Of a stretch of DNA of 64,000 nucleotides, positions 1 to 8,465 are shown piece by piece. Below the pieces are notes generated by a model. The model was not told the DNA's origin, did no database searches, and saw nothing but the letters and a program-made list of their open reading frames with translations. Every line of letters starts with the position of its first letter. Position 1 is the stretch's first letter. The position numbers and the translations under genes were made by a program. Location of the stretch: positions 1 through 64,000 of the forward strand of contig CANDAG010000013.1 of the NCBI GenBank assembly GCA_947382625.1, in the 5' to 3' direction. Source of the stretch: an uncultured Lachnospiraceae bacterium (lineage in GTDB: Bacteria; Bacillota; Clostridia; Lachnospirales; Lachnospiraceae).

Positions 1-34
1 CCAGCATGCCGTCTGTGCTAAATTCTTCAGCCAT
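1..34 (-). CDS. Start of a partial CDS, probably CheA
   Basis: Only the first 11 codons are inside the window (MAEEFSTDGML). An AGGAAAGGAG ribosome site lies directly upstream. The gene continues off the left edge. Such a short N-terminus cannot be assigned by itself. The neighbours are a CheY-like protein, CheB and CheR, and CheA proteins of this bacterial group often begin with a similar acidic segment, so CheA is a reasonable guess. It could equally be another signalling protein. Confidence 0.5.
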   Translation of the reverse strand, partial: MAEEFSTDGML

Positions 35-99
35 ATTCTTCTCCTTTCCTCATTTTATTTGTCCGGGCCTTTGACCCGGATCAGCACCTTATTCATTTG

Positions 100-492
100 T
101 CAGATCAGGCCAAGCTTTTTCATTGCCTGCTCAAATCTATCCTGATCAATGGGCTTACCGGAATATACGGTGCAGCCCAGTTCAAATGCCATATTAACAT
201 TGCTTTCATCATTTAAGGCTGTGGTCATGATAACCTTCGCTGCCTTATCCTCGGGAATGTCCCTTTCCTTTTCCAGATTGCGGATTCCTACCAGAGCCTG
301 GTAACCATCCATAACCGGCATCATAATGTCAAGACATACCAGATCATAGGGTTCCCCGTCCTCTAAGGCCATCATGTACGCATCTACCGCTTCCATACCA
401 TCCACAGTCACATCGCACTCGCCGTACTTTGACAGGAAACTTACCATAAACTTCCTTGTTGCAAAATCATCTTCTGCCAATAGAATTTTCAT
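100..492 (-). CDS. Single-domain response regulator (CheY-like)
   Basis: A 130-residue stand-alone receiver domain. It has the acidic pocket near the N-terminus (LLAEDD), the phospho-acceptor Asp55 in LDIMMP, the Thr of IMTTA and the Lys of SGKPID near residue 113, so all conserved receiver positions are present. There is no output domain, so it probably passes phosphate or acts by protein contact, as CheY does on the flagellar switch. It lies 65 bases downstream of the probable CheA start and 21 bases after cheB reading leftwards, inside a co-directional chemotaxis block. True CheY versus a general receiver cannot be decided here. Confidence 0.85.
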   Translation of the reverse strand: MKILLAEDDFATRKFMVSFLSKYGECDVTVDGMEAVDAYMMALEDGEPYDLVCLDIMMPVMDGYQALVGIRNLEKERDIPEDKAAKVIMTTALNDESNVNMAFELGCTVYSGKPIDQDRFEQAMKKLGLI

Positions 493-513
493 GCTGTCTC
501 TCCTTTACTTTTA

Positions 514-1545
514 TTACCTCATTTTATTTAGCAAAGCATAGGTTCTTCCCGCAATATCGGAGAGCTTTTCCTGATGCTCTACAGCCCCTAAGTCATAGGC
601 AACCTTAGGCATTCCGTATACCACGCAGGTGGACTCATCCTGTCCGATGGTCCTTGCCCCTGCCTTCCTCATGGCTAGCAGCCCCTTGGCGCCGTCACCG
701 CCCATACCGGTAAGGATGATCCCCACCGCTTTATCTCCTGCCACTCTCGCAACAGAGTCAAAAAGCACATCTACAGAAGGACAATGCCCGTTTACCTTAG
801 GCCCCTTCTTACATTCCACCTGATAGCATCCGTTTACCTTCACAAGCTGCATATGGCGGTCTCCGCCGGGTGCGATCAGCATTTGTCCCGGCAGCACCCT
901 GTCACCGGTCTCAGCCTCCTTCACCTGCACGCGGCAGATATCGTTCACTCGTTTGGCATACATAGCCGTAAATCCTGGCGGCATATGCTGCACTACCACA
1001 ATTCCCGGAATATCCGTGCCGTATCCCTTTACCACCTCCAGAATTGCTTCCGTTCCGCCGGTAGAAGCGCCGATGGCAACGATCAGATCCTTATTCTGTA
1101 CGGAAAGATGATTATCCGCCTGCACCATTACTTTTTTCTTGATGCCGCCGATCTTGGCAGTGGATGCGATCTTGATCTTTACAAGCAGCTCGTTCTTAAT
1201 GAAATCCTCCAGCTGCGCCCGGTTTGACACCGACGGCTTCGCCACAAAATCCACAGCTCCCGCCTGCATGGCATCGAATACCTTATCGCTCAGCGAGCTG
1301 ATCACTACCACCCGGAGCGGATACTGGGGCATAAGCTTTCTCAAAAACTCGATCCCGCTCATCCTTGGAAGCTCTACGTCCAACGTCATAACATCCGGTT
1401 TGCACTCCAGGATCTTATCCCGCGCCTCGAAGGGATCACGTGCAGTTCCCACCACCTGGATGGCAGGGTCTCTGCTCAGATTCTGAACCAGCAGCTCACG
1501 AAAGACGATGGAATCCTCTACTATCAAAACTCTGATCCTCTGCAT
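514..1545 (-). CDS. cheB: Chemotaxis response regulator protein-glutamate methylesterase CheB
   Basis: Removes methyl groups from receptor glutamates (and deamidates glutamines) to reset chemoreceptors during adaptation. The 343 residues hold an N-terminal receiver (phospho-acceptor Asp56, Lys103), a linker at about 115-150 and a C-terminal CheB esterase domain. The catalytic triad is visible as Ser161 in GASTGG, His187 in QHMPPGF and Asp284 in GMGGDGAKG. The length is typical of the family. The stop of the upstream cheR is only 3 bases away, so the two antagonistic enzymes are very probably co-transcribed and translationally coupled. Confidence 0.95.
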   Translation of the reverse strand: MQRIRVLIVEDSIVFRELLVQNLSRDPAIQVVGTARDPFEARDKILECKPDVMTLDVELPRMSGIEFLRKLMPQYPLRVVVISSLSDKVFDAMQAGAVDFVAKPSVSNRAQLEDFIKNELLVKIKIASTAKIGGIKKKVMVQADNHLSVQNKDLIVAIGASTGGTEAILEVVKGYGTDIPGIVVVQHMPPGFTAMYAKRVNDICRVQVKEAETGDRVLPGQMLIAPGGDRHMQLVKVNGCYQVECKKGPKVNGHCPSVDVLFDSVARVAGDKAVGIILTGMGGDGAKGLLAMRKAGARTIGQDESTCVVYGMPKVAYDLGAVEHQEKLSDIAGRTYALLNKMR

Positions 1546-1548
1546 AGC

Positions 1549-2373
1549 CTACCCCTCTCTTTTTCTGAATATGGAAGGCTGGATGATATCCAGAGGCGTG
1601 CCGCTTCTGTCAAGAGTCTCTGTGGTCCCGATGAACAGGTACCCTCCCGGCTCTAACGCATTGCACACCTTTGCAACCAGCTCCCGCTTTGTGTTCTCAT
1701 CAAAATATATCATAACATTGCGCAAAAATATAGTATGCATTTTTTTTCTGAAGGGAAAAGGATCCATCAGGTTAAACTGCCTGTAAATAACCTCCGCCTT
1801 CAGTTCGTCCTTCACTTTGTACTGACTGCCCCCTGCAATGGGAGAAAAGAATTTCTTTTTCCATTGCTCGGGTACCTTTTTGAGCTGCTCCGCGGTATAA
1901 ACACCGGCCATAGCCTGCTTCAGCACCTTGGTGGAAATATCCGTGGCAAGGATCTTGGTGTCCCACCTATCCCTTTCCAGTCCGAAGAAATCCGCAAGGA
2001 CCATAGCGATCATATAAGGCTCCTCCCCTGTGGAGGCCGCACCACACCAGATGCGCAGATCCTTCGTTCTTTGCTCCTTCATTTTCAGCCAGGGAAGAAC
2101 CGTCTTCTTGAAATATTCAAAATGTTCAAATTCCCTCATAAAATAGGTGTGATTGGTAGTAAGAAGATTGACCAGTATCTTTTCTTCCACACCCGATCTG
2201 TCTCTCTCTACGGCATCCATGAACTCGTTTACGTTCCGCCAGCCGCCGGTTCTCATGTGCTTCTGCAGACGCCCGTTTACGATCACCTTCTTCTGGCTTA
2301 AGTCAATACCGTAATTTTGCTTCATATAAACTGAAATCCGCTGGAACTCCTCATTGGTTATCAAAAACCTCAT
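1549..2373 (-). CDS. cheR: Chemotaxis protein methyltransferase CheR
   Basis: Methylates receptor glutamates using S-adenosylmethionine, opposing CheB. The 274-residue protein has the N-terminal helical CheR domain with the NHTYFMRE motif near residue 74. The SAM-binding motif RIWCGAASTGEEPY lies at about 107-120, and the C-terminal part carries IFLRNVMIYFD. Length is normal. A purine-rich GAAGGGGG sits immediately before the chosen ATG, which is unusually close, so the start may be slightly off. The gene lies directly upstream of cheB on the same strand. Confidence 0.95.
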   Translation of the reverse strand: MRFLITNEEFQRISVYMKQNYGIDLSQKKVIVNGRLQKHMRTGGWRNVNEFMDAVERDRSGVEEKILVNLLTTNHTYFMREFEHFEYFKKTVLPWLKMKEQRTKDLRIWCGAASTGEEPYMIAMVLADFFGLERDRWDTKILATDISTKVLKQAMAGVYTAEQLKKVPEQWKKKFFSPIAGGSQYKVKDELKAEVIYRQFNLMDPFPFRKKMHTIFLRNVMIYFDENTKRELVAKVCNALEPGGYLFIGTTETLDRSGTPLDIIQPSIFRKREG

Positions 2374-2430
2374 CCCCCTTCGTTATTGATTCGCCGCGGT
2401 CCTCTCAGCCGGGCCGCAGCCCTGGTCCCA

Positions 2431-2467
2431 TCAAACGCTGTCACACTTTGTGAGCCAGCTTATTGAT
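2431..2467. repeat. Short dispersed palindrome (CAAACGC...CTTATTG family), copy 1
   Basis: Starts TCAAACGCTG and ends CAGCTTATTGA around an imperfect hairpin. It lies between the HD-GYP regulator gene and cheR. The same frame (CAAACGC, variable stem-loop, CTTATTG) recurs at 5482, 24881, 44559, 46427, 46884 and, inverted, 52273. Confidence 0.6.
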
Positions 2468-2476
2468 TTATTTCAG

Positions 2477-3556
2477 TCATCGCAATTGACGTGATATCTT
2501 ACAGCATATCTTATAAATATCCGGTTCAAACCGGATCCCTGCTTCCTTCTCCATGATCTCAAGAGCCTCTGCCCTGCTTAAGTTTTCTTCTCCTGTAAGC
2601 ATACAATATCTGCTCACCAGAGAAAGGATCCGTGCAGAAAGAGGGATTTCTTCTCCCTTGAGCCCCTCGGGATAGCCGCTCCCATCCCAGTTTTCGTGAT
2701 GATAATGGACGATCTCGGCTGCTACCGCAATAAAATCGTTATAATCACTGCTCCCGTGGAGTTCCTCTAAAAGCTCCGTCCCTATCAGTGTATGGCTCCT
2801 TAAGGTTTCTTCCTCCTGCCTGGTAAGGGACTGTTTTTTTTGCAGGATCTCTCTGGGAATGCCAATGTTCCCGATATCACAGAGTCCTGCTGCTAATTCT
2901 ATGGCATCTATATATGTATCAGATATTTTCTCTTCAAATAACGGGGACAGCTGCATCCCCTGGGCTAATGTCCTGCAATTATGCCTGATGCGCTCCATAT
3001 AGGCCCTGTCATACCCCACATTCCTGGCGGCGATCCCTGCAAGGGCATATAAGAAATTCTTCTTCTCAAGCTCCATCTGCTTAAGCTGTTCTCTCACAGA
3101 AACCTGCAGACGCCTGTTCGTCTCCTTCAGTTCACGGGTGATCGCATACAGCTTCAGATGAAGCCCCACCCGTGCCTGCACCTCTTCTGCGATAAAGGGC
3201 TTCGTAATATAATCCTCACAGCCGTGAGAAAAGCCCTCCACAATATCCTTGGATTCATTATATGCGGAAATAAAGATGATCGGAATGCTTCTGGTGTTCT
3301 CATGACTCTTTAAGATCCTGCAAAGCTCGTAGCCATCCATTCCCGGCATGGAAATATCTGTGAGGATCAGCTGGGGCCTTGCTGCGCCGTTTTTCCACCG
3401 GCTCCTGATCTCATGGAGGGCTTCCTCCCCGCTCTCAAAAAGAACCGGCTCACACCCCATATGTCCGATGATCTCTCCCAAAACGACCCTGTTGATCTCC
3501 ATATCATCCACGATGAAAACGGTTGCCCTGCCTGTGTCCTTTTTCATACCAAACAT
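2477..3556 (-). CDS. Response regulator with a degenerate HD-GYP domain
   Basis: A 359-residue protein: receiver at about 11-130 (Asp67 in LTDISMPGMDG, Lys119 in ITKPF), a coiled-coil linker at about 137-168 and an HD-GYP output domain at about 168-357. HD-GYP proteins normally hydrolyse cyclic di-GMP. The second motif is intact (HHENWDGSGYPEGLKGEEIP, near 286-305). The diagnostic metal-binding HD is changed to Cys226-Asp227 in GLCDIGNIGIP, where H-D-I-G-K is expected, so it may have lost activity or use metal differently. GGAGG seven bases before the ATG supports the start. It is probably co-transcribed with the kinase upstream. Confidence 0.88.
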   Translation of the reverse strand: MFGMKKDTGRATVFIVDDMEINRVVLGEIIGHMGCEPVLFESGEEALHEIRSRWKNGAARPQLILTDISMPGMDGYELCRILKSHENTRSIPIIFISAYNESKDIVEGFSHGCEDYITKPFIAEEVQARVGLHLKLYAITRELKETNRRLQVSVREQLKQMELEKKNFLYALAGIAARNVGYDRAYMERIRHNCRTLAQGMQLSPLFEEKISDTYIDAIELAAGLCDIGNIGIPREILQKKQSLTRQEEETLRSHTLIGTELLEELHGSSDYNDFIAVAAEIVHYHHENWDGSGYPEGLKGEEIPLSARILSLVSRYCMLTGEENLSRAEALEIMEKEAGIRFEPDIYKICCKISRQLR

Positions 3557-3584
3557 AGCTGTTCCTCCATCGTAATCATCTGCC

Positions 3585-5039
3585 TTATCCGGCCGGCTGC
3601 TCTCCCTCTGATGAGAGAAAAGTCTTAAGCTCCTCTACTCCGGCGGCAGTCTTTTCGTAATTTTCCTTCTGGACCGCCATCTTAAGCCGTAAGATCACAC
3701 GCCCCACATCCCGGGGTGCGCCCTCTGAAAGCTGCCGGATCGTTTCCATAAACATTTCTGCCTTTTCCCAATTCTCCATCTCTACACAAAGGATCAGCTT
3801 CGACAGATTTCTGCTTAAGGCCTCCCGGTTCTCTTCCGTGCCATAGTGCTTACCTGCATCATACTCATCATCCAAAAAAGAGGTTCCGTCAAAAAGAGTT
3901 CTCTGTGAAAAAGCTTCCGGCTCTTCGGCCTTCCCCTCCTCCACATCCGGATCATCAACATCCGCCCAGATAGAAAAGGAAAAAGCGCTTCCTTTATTTT
4001 TTTCGCTTTCCACGCCGATCCTTCCACCCATCAGCTCCACCAGCTGCTTACAGATATTAAGGCCAAGGCCTGTTCCTCCGTATTTACGTGAAATAGAAGC
4101 GTCTACCTGGGAAAAGCTCTGGAATAATTTGTCTTTGTCTCCTTCATCGATACCGATGCCGGAATCGATCACTATGAAAAACAGCTCTGCTTTTTTGCCC
4201 ACCTGGGCAGTCTTAAATACCTCAAGGGTAATCTTTCCCACAGAGGTAAATTTCAAGGCATTGGACAAAAGATTATTCAGTATCTGCCCGATCCGGAGTT
4301 CATCACCGATGATGTACTCGGGAACCTGAGGAGATACCGTCATAAAAAAATCCAGTCCTTTTTCAGTTATCTTATTGATATGATTGGATCTTACATAATC
4401 CAACATATCTCTCACATGAAATCTGCGGGGTTCCAGTACAAATTTCCCCGCTTCCAGCTTAGAGAAATCCAGAATATTATTGATGATCTTGTTCATATCA
4501 TCGCAGCAGCGCTCGATCACCCTCAGGATCTTCTGCTTCGCCTCATCGGTCTCCTTATCAGAAAGCTCTCTCACATGGCCCAGCACGCCATTTACCGGCG
4601 TCCTAAGCTCATGGGTCACATTGGCCACAAATTCCGATTTGACCTTCAGCGCTTCCTCCACTTCCTGCTTTCGCTGGCTGACCTCTCTGCTCAGATACTC
4701 CTCTTCCAGTGTAACATCGGCCATGCATATGTAAATCCCTTCCCGGCCTTCGGCTTCCATGATCCTTGCCCTTACCGGAAAACAGGTATGGTTTTTGCGG
4801 TACGCGATCAGCTTCCGGATCTCATGGCCAAAGGGATGATCTGAAAGGATCCCGCCCCCGGACTCCTTAAACTCACCGGGGAAAACTTCGCTGATCCTCC
4901 TGCCGTATAAATCTCCCTGGTATCCCAGATTCTTTTCTGCTTCCGTATTGGCATACAAAATTTCCCCTGACTGCCCAAAGATAAGGACGATCTCCAGAGC
5001 ATCCTTCACGGGAAATACGCCGTATTCACAAGGTTCCAT
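3585..5039 (-). CDS. PAS-domain sensor histidine kinase
   Basis: A cytoplasmic-looking kinase of about 484 residues with no membrane segment. It has a PAS-like domain at about 10-115, a HisKA dimerisation domain with the phospho-acceptor His at about residue 143 in NVTHELRTPVNG, and a HATPase domain (NNLLSNALKFT, DSGIGI, GGTGLGLNI). A C-terminal helical tail of about 100 residues after the ATPase domain resembles no receiver and may be a docking or Hpt-like part. I chose the ATG at 5039 because GGGGGATAG precedes it; an ATG at 5072 in the same frame lacks such a site. The downstream receiver-HD-GYP protein is the likely partner. Confidence 0.88.
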   Translation of the reverse strand: MEPCEYGVFPVKDALEIVLIFGQSGEILYANTEAEKNLGYQGDLYGRRISEVFPGEFKESGGGILSDHPFGHEIRKLIAYRKNHTCFPVRARIMEAEGREGIYICMADVTLEEEYLSREVSQRKQEVEEALKVKSEFVANVTHELRTPVNGVLGHVRELSDKETDEAKQKILRVIERCCDDMNKIINNILDFSKLEAGKFVLEPRRFHVRDMLDYVRSNHINKITEKGLDFFMTVSPQVPEYIIGDELRIGQILNNLLSNALKFTSVGKITLEVFKTAQVGKKAELFFIVIDSGIGIDEGDKDKLFQSFSQVDASISRKYGGTGLGLNICKQLVELMGGRIGVESEKNKGSAFSFSIWADVDDPDVEEGKAEEPEAFSQRTLFDGTSFLDDEYDAGKHYGTEENREALSRNLSKLILCVEMENWEKAEMFMETIRQLSEGAPRDVGRVILRLKMAVQKENYEKTAAGVEELKTFLSSEGEQPAG

Positions 5040-5088
5040 CTCTATCCCCCGTCTGCAGCAGCCATGCTGCACCTTTCACCACAAGAAA

Positions 5089-5121
5089 GGCAGCAAAAAA
5101 CCTCATCCTCTTTTTGCTGCC
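5089..5121. promoter_or_regulatory. Perfect 11-bp stem-loop upstream of the kinase gene
   Basis: GGCAGCAAAAA (5089-5099) pairs perfectly with TTTTTGCTGCC (5111-5121) across an 11-base loop, 50 bases before the kinase ATG on the minus strand. The GC stem base with A/T tops looks like a terminator or attenuator hairpin reading either way. It could also terminate minus-strand transcription arriving from upstream. Confidence 0.5.
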
Positions 5122-5253
5122 GCACCATCACAGCCTTGACGGACATTGGATCATTCTACCCTACTGCACACCTCATCTGTCTGGTAATTCTCTACAAATT
5201 AAATTACCATTTTTTCAGTAAATTGTCAAATATTTTTGGCTGGATAATACTGT

Positions 5254-5411
5254 CACGAAAGTGTAACTATTCAGCCCTCGGCTTCATAGTTACTGAATCT
5301 GCCCATTTAAAATCGCCTCCGGCGAGGGGCAGATTCACTCTCGGCTAAATCCACGCATTCTCACGGACTTTGCAGCAAGTGCAAAGTCCTGGCTGAATAG
5401 TTACACGAAAG
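5254..5411. mobile_element. MITE-like inverted-repeat element, copy A (142 bp) with 8-bp direct repeats
   Basis: The element runs 5262-5403. It begins TGTAACTATTCAGCC and ends GGCTGAATAGTTA, an inverted repeat. It is flanked on both sides by CACGAAAG (5254-5261 and 5404-5411), which looks like an 8-bp target duplication. Inside are two further hairpins: CTGAATCTGCCC with GGGGCAGATTCA, and GGACTTTGC with GCAAAGTCC. There is no ORF. A second copy, inverted and with a different flanking direct repeat, lies at 53538-53696. It may be a non-autonomous element moved in trans. Confidence 0.7.
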
Positions 5412-5434
5412 TCCCCTTCTTATAAAGAAATCAG

Positions 5435-5463
5435 TTGTCAAAAAATCTCCTGTGTGCTATGAT
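5435..5463 (+). promoter_or_regulatory. Sigma-A promoter of the pantothenate/CoA operon
   Basis: TTGTCA (5435-5440), a 17-base spacer and TATGAT (5458-5463), correctly placed upstream of the S-component gene. The transcript would include the palindrome at 5482-5522 in its leader. Confidence 0.7.
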
Positions 5464-5481
5464 TGCGCTGTATTGTATCTC

Positions 5482-5522
5482 AGCAAACGCTCTTATGCTC
5501 CGCGTAAGAGCTTATTGCAAAG
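5482..5522. repeat. Short dispersed palindrome (CAAACGC...CTTATTG family), copy 2
   Basis: AGCAAACGC, then GCTCTTA pairing perfectly with TAAGAGC, then TTATTGC. It sits in the 5' leader of the pantothenate operon, where it would form a stable RNA hairpin just ahead of the ribosome site. Confidence 0.65.
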
Positions 5523-5549
5523 AGAATAATAACAGGAGGAAAACGTACC

Positions 5550-6371
5550 ATGAAAAATGAAAAAACCTACGAACTTGTGCTGACCGCACTGTTCACCGCC
5601 ATTATCGTCATAATGGCATTCACACCGCTGGGTTATATCCCTTTGGTTGTGATCAACGCAACCGTCATTCACATTCCGGTTATTTTGGGAGCGCTATTTT
5701 TAGGACCGAAAAAAGGTGCATTCCTGGGCTTTGTGTTTGGCCTGACCAGCTTTATCAACAATACCTTTAAGGCAGCTACCGCTTCCGCGTTTGTATTTTC
5801 ACCGGTTCTGGCAGCGGATATCATCGGTATATCCGGGGTATTTAAAAGCATGTACATCTGCTTTGTGCCCAGGATACTGGTAGGGATCATTCCTTATTTT
5901 GTATTTCTTCTGATCCGCGATCTGCTCAGAAAAGAACAGAAAATATGGCGCTTTTTGATCCACGGGGCAGCAGCCGTCATTCTTTTTCTTTCCGTAAAAG
6001 CCTTTGTGGGCAATTTAGCCGGCGGCGAAAACGCCCTGATCAGTACGATTGCCGGCCTCGTCTGCGGCGTGGTGCTGTTCGTTGCCCTTACCCTTAACTA
6101 TGGCAAAAAAAGCGCTGCCAGCATTGCCCTTGCCTATGCCGGACTCACCGGTGCCTTTACCAACACCCTTTTTGTTATGAGCGGCATCTTTATCCTGTAT
6201 AAGGACGCCTATGCCAACGCTCTCGGCATTGCCGGGGATACCGTGATCGATGTGATCATGGGCGTGGTCAGCTTCAACGGTATTGTGGAAGCTGTGGTTG
6301 CGGCCATCCTTGTTTCGGGGATCGGACTGGCGCTGCTCCATGTAAAGCCTGTCAAAGGCATGAAAGACTAA
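5550..6371 (+). CDS. panT: ECF transporter S component, probably for pantothenate
   Basis: A 273-residue, very hydrophobic protein with about six membrane segments. The N-terminal start (YELVLTALFTAIIVIMAF) and the following INATVIHIPVILGALFLGPKKGAFLGFVFGL segment are typical of ECF S components, which bind a vitamin and work with a shared EcfA/EcfT energising module located elsewhere. The next two genes are pantothenate kinase and CoaBC, so pantothenate is the obvious substrate; this assignment rests on context. A strong AACAGGAGG ribosome site lies upstream, and the coaX ATG follows 24 bases after the stop. The S-component call is firm and the substrate likely. Confidence 0.85.
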   Translation: MKNEKTYELVLTALFTAIIVIMAFTPLGYIPLVVINATVIHIPVILGALFLGPKKGAFLGFVFGLTSFINNTFKAATASAFVFSPVLAADIIGISGVFKSMYICFVPRILVGIIPYFVFLLIRDLLRKEQKIWRFLIHGAAAVILFLSVKAFVGNLAGGENALISTIAGLVCGVVLFVALTLNYGKKSAASIALAYAGLTGAFTNTLFVMSGIFILYKDAYANALGIAGDTVIDVIMGVVSFNGIVEAVVAAILVSGIGLALLHVKPVKGMKD

Positions 6372-6395
6372 ACCTAAAAGGAGGACGATCCCAAA

Positions 6396-7163
6396 ATGAT
6401 CCTTGCAATCGATATCGGCAATACAAATATAGTAATTGGCTGTACCCAGGAGGAACAGGTTCATTTCGTAGAAAGAGTTTCCACCAATACCTCCAAGACA
6501 GAGCTGGAGTATGTGGTGGAGTTTAAAACCCTTTTTGATCTCTACCGCATCAAAATGGAGGAGATCACCGGGTGTATCATTTCCTCAGTCGTGCCCCCGC
6601 TTACCAACATCGTCAAAGCCGCCATGCAAAAGCTTTTGCGCACTACTCCCATGGTGGTAGGTCCCGGCTTAAAGACAGGGCTGAACATTCTCATGGATAA
6701 CCCTGCCCAGGTGGGATCAGACCTTATCGTTAACGCAGTGGCCGCACTGAAATACTATGAGGCCCCCATCATCATCATTGATATGGGAACCGCCACCACC
6801 ATCAGCGTGGTAGATCAGAAAAAAAATTATGTGGGCGGCATGATCCTTCCCGGCGTCAGGATCTCCTTAGATACCCTTACAAGCCGCACCTCCCAGCTTC
6901 CCAGGATCAGCCTGGAGGCTCCCAAAAAGATCATCGGCAAAAATACCATAGACTGTATGAAGAGCGGCATCATCCTTGGCCAGGCTTCCTGTCTGGACGG
7001 CATGATCGGCCGGATCCGGGAAGAATTAGGATATCCTTTAAACGTGGTTGCCACCGGTGGCCTTGCCGGATGCATCGTACCTCACTGCAGGGAAACAATT
7101 GTCTGCGACAACGAGCTGACCTTAAAGGGGCTTGATATCATTTACCGCAAAAATGCAGAGTAG
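6396..7163 (+). CDS. coaX: Type III pantothenate kinase
   Basis: Phosphorylates pantothenate to 4'-phosphopantothenate, the first step of CoA synthesis, without the feedback control typical of type I enzymes. The 255-residue length is normal. ASKHA-fold signatures are visible: the phosphate-1 motif AIDIGNTNIVIG at 3-14, the Asp in IIDMGTATTISVV near 128 and GGMILPG near 147. An AAAAGGAGG site precedes the ATG. It is followed by coaBC, whose ribosome site lies just after the coaX stop. Confidence 0.95.
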   Translation: MILAIDIGNTNIVIGCTQEEQVHFVERVSTNTSKTELEYVVEFKTLFDLYRIKMEEITGCIISSVVPPLTNIVKAAMQKLLRTTPMVVGPGLKTGLNILMDNPAQVGSDLIVNAVAALKYYEAPIIIIDMGTATTISVVDQKKNYVGGMILPGVRISLDTLTSRTSQLPRISLEAPKKIIGKNTIDCMKSGIILGQASCLDGMIGRIREELGYPLNVVATGGLAGCIVPHCRETIVCDNELTLKGLDIIYRKNAE

Positions 7164-7194
7164 TCTGGATGCGGAACAGAAAGGAGATGCCCGG

Positions 7195-8385
7195 ATGCTG
7201 AAAGGAAAACATATCGTACTTGGCGTAACGGGAAGCATTGCCGCTTATAAGATCGCTTCCCTGGCAAGTATGCTGAAAAAAAAATCGGCAGATGTCACCG
7301 TGATCATGACGCCCAATGCCGTTAACTTTATCAATCCTATTACCTTTGAGACATTGACAGGAAACAAATGTCTGGTAGATACCTTTGACCGTAATTTTCA
7401 GTACAGTGTGGAGCATGTGTCTTTGGCCAAGCAGACCGACGTATTTATGGTGGCGCCTGCTTCTGCCAATCTGATCGCCAGAGCAGCCCACGGGATGGCT
7501 GACGATATGCTGACCACCACTCTGCTTGCCTGCGAATGCCCCAAGATCATTGCACCTGCCATGAATACACGGATGTTCCGCAATCCCATTGTGCAGGACA
7601 ATCTAAAATGCCTTATGCACTATGGAATGGAAGTGATCACACCTGCCACAGGCTATCTTGCCTGCGGGGATACCGGGGAAGGCAAAATGCCGGAGCCGGA
7701 GCTTTTGTATGAATATATCCTTAAGGCCCTTAAACCCAAAGACATGAAGGGCCTTAAGGTGCTGATCACTGCCGGACCCACCAGAGAAAAGATCGATCCG
7801 GTGCGCTTTATCAGCAATCACTCCACCGGAAAAATGGGCTATGCCATCGCCAGAGCCGCCATGATGCGCGGCGCGGAGGTAACACTTGTTACTGGAAAGA
7901 CCGACCTTACGCCTCCCATAAACGTGGATACGGCCTTTATCACATCGGCTGCCGATATGGCAAAAGCCGTAAAGGAACGGGCGGATGCTCAGGATATCAT
8001 CATCAAATCGGCTGCTGTTGCCGACTATCGTCCCAAATATACGGCAGATGAAAAAATCAAAAAATCAGACTCGGAGCTAAGCATTGAATTAGAGCGCACA
8101 GAGGATATTCTGGGATTTTTGGGCTCCCACAAAAAAGAAGGGCAATTTCTGTGCGGCTTTTCCATGGAAACAGAAAATATGTTGGAGAATTCCCGAAAGA
8201 AGCTGCAAAAAAAGAATCTGGATCTGATCGTCGCCAATAATCTGAAAGAGACGGGCGCCGGTTTTGGAACGGACACCAATATCGTGACCTTCCTTTCCCA
8301 AAAGGACACCGTCCAGCTTCCCATCTTAAGCAAAGACGAGGTAGCTGACCGTCTGCTGGATCATATTCTGGAGCTCAGATCTTAA
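7195..8385 (+). CDS. coaBC: Bifunctional phosphopantothenoylcysteine decarboxylase / phosphopantothenate-cysteine ligase
   Basis: Joins cysteine to 4'-phosphopantothenate (CoaB, CTP-dependent) and decarboxylates the product to 4'-phosphopantetheine (CoaC, FMN-dependent). The 396 residues show the N-terminal flavoprotein domain (GVTGSIAAYK, active-site His in VEHVSLA, PAMNTRMF, and the GYLACGDTGEGKMPEP substrate flap with its Cys). The C-terminal CoaB domain follows (ITAGPTREKIDPVRFISNHS, then KSAAVADYRP). I prefer the ATG at 7195, with AGGAG eight bases upstream, over the in-frame ATG at 7132 that overlaps coaX. It is the last gene of the operon, before a strong terminator. Confidence 0.95.
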   Translation: MLKGKHIVLGVTGSIAAYKIASLASMLKKKSADVTVIMTPNAVNFINPITFETLTGNKCLVDTFDRNFQYSVEHVSLAKQTDVFMVAPASANLIARAAHGMADDMLTTTLLACECPKIIAPAMNTRMFRNPIVQDNLKCLMHYGMEVITPATGYLACGDTGEGKMPEPELLYEYILKALKPKDMKGLKVLITAGPTREKIDPVRFISNHSTGKMGYAIARAAMMRGAEVTLVTGKTDLTPPINVDTAFITSAADMAKAVKERADAQDIIIKSAAVADYRPKYTADEKIKKSDSELSIELERTEDILGFLGSHKKEGQFLCGFSMETENMLENSRKKLQKKNLDLIVANNLKETGAGFGTDTNIVTFLSQKDTVQLPILSKDEVADRLLDHILELRS

Positions 8386-8393
8386 CAACAGAT

Positions 8394-8462
8394 GACTGGC
8401 TTTGCCGTCTATCCTTATGTTGACAACGGATGGCAGGCTCCGCCAGCCGTCCTTATGTCAGA
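8394..8462. repeat. Two diverged short palindromes downstream of coaBC
   Basis: Two imperfect units, each with a GC stem followed by CCTTATGT and GACA (around 8394-8432 and 8433-8462). They resemble the CAAACGC...CTTATTG family but are diverged. The second contains ACGGATGGC pairing with GCCAGCCGT. Confidence 0.35.
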
Positions 8463-8465
8463 CAA

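Larger units (their letters stand above)
5412..5549. other. Leader region of the pantothenate/CoA operon
   Basis: Together with 5040-5411 this forms a 510-base gap without a protein gene. The gap holds, in order, the stem-loop at 5089, the MITE-like element, a sigma-A promoter at 5435-5463 and a short palindrome at 5482-5522. An AACAGGAGG-type ribosome site follows, nine bases before the ATG at 5550. No known riboswitch was recognised. Confidence 0.6.
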
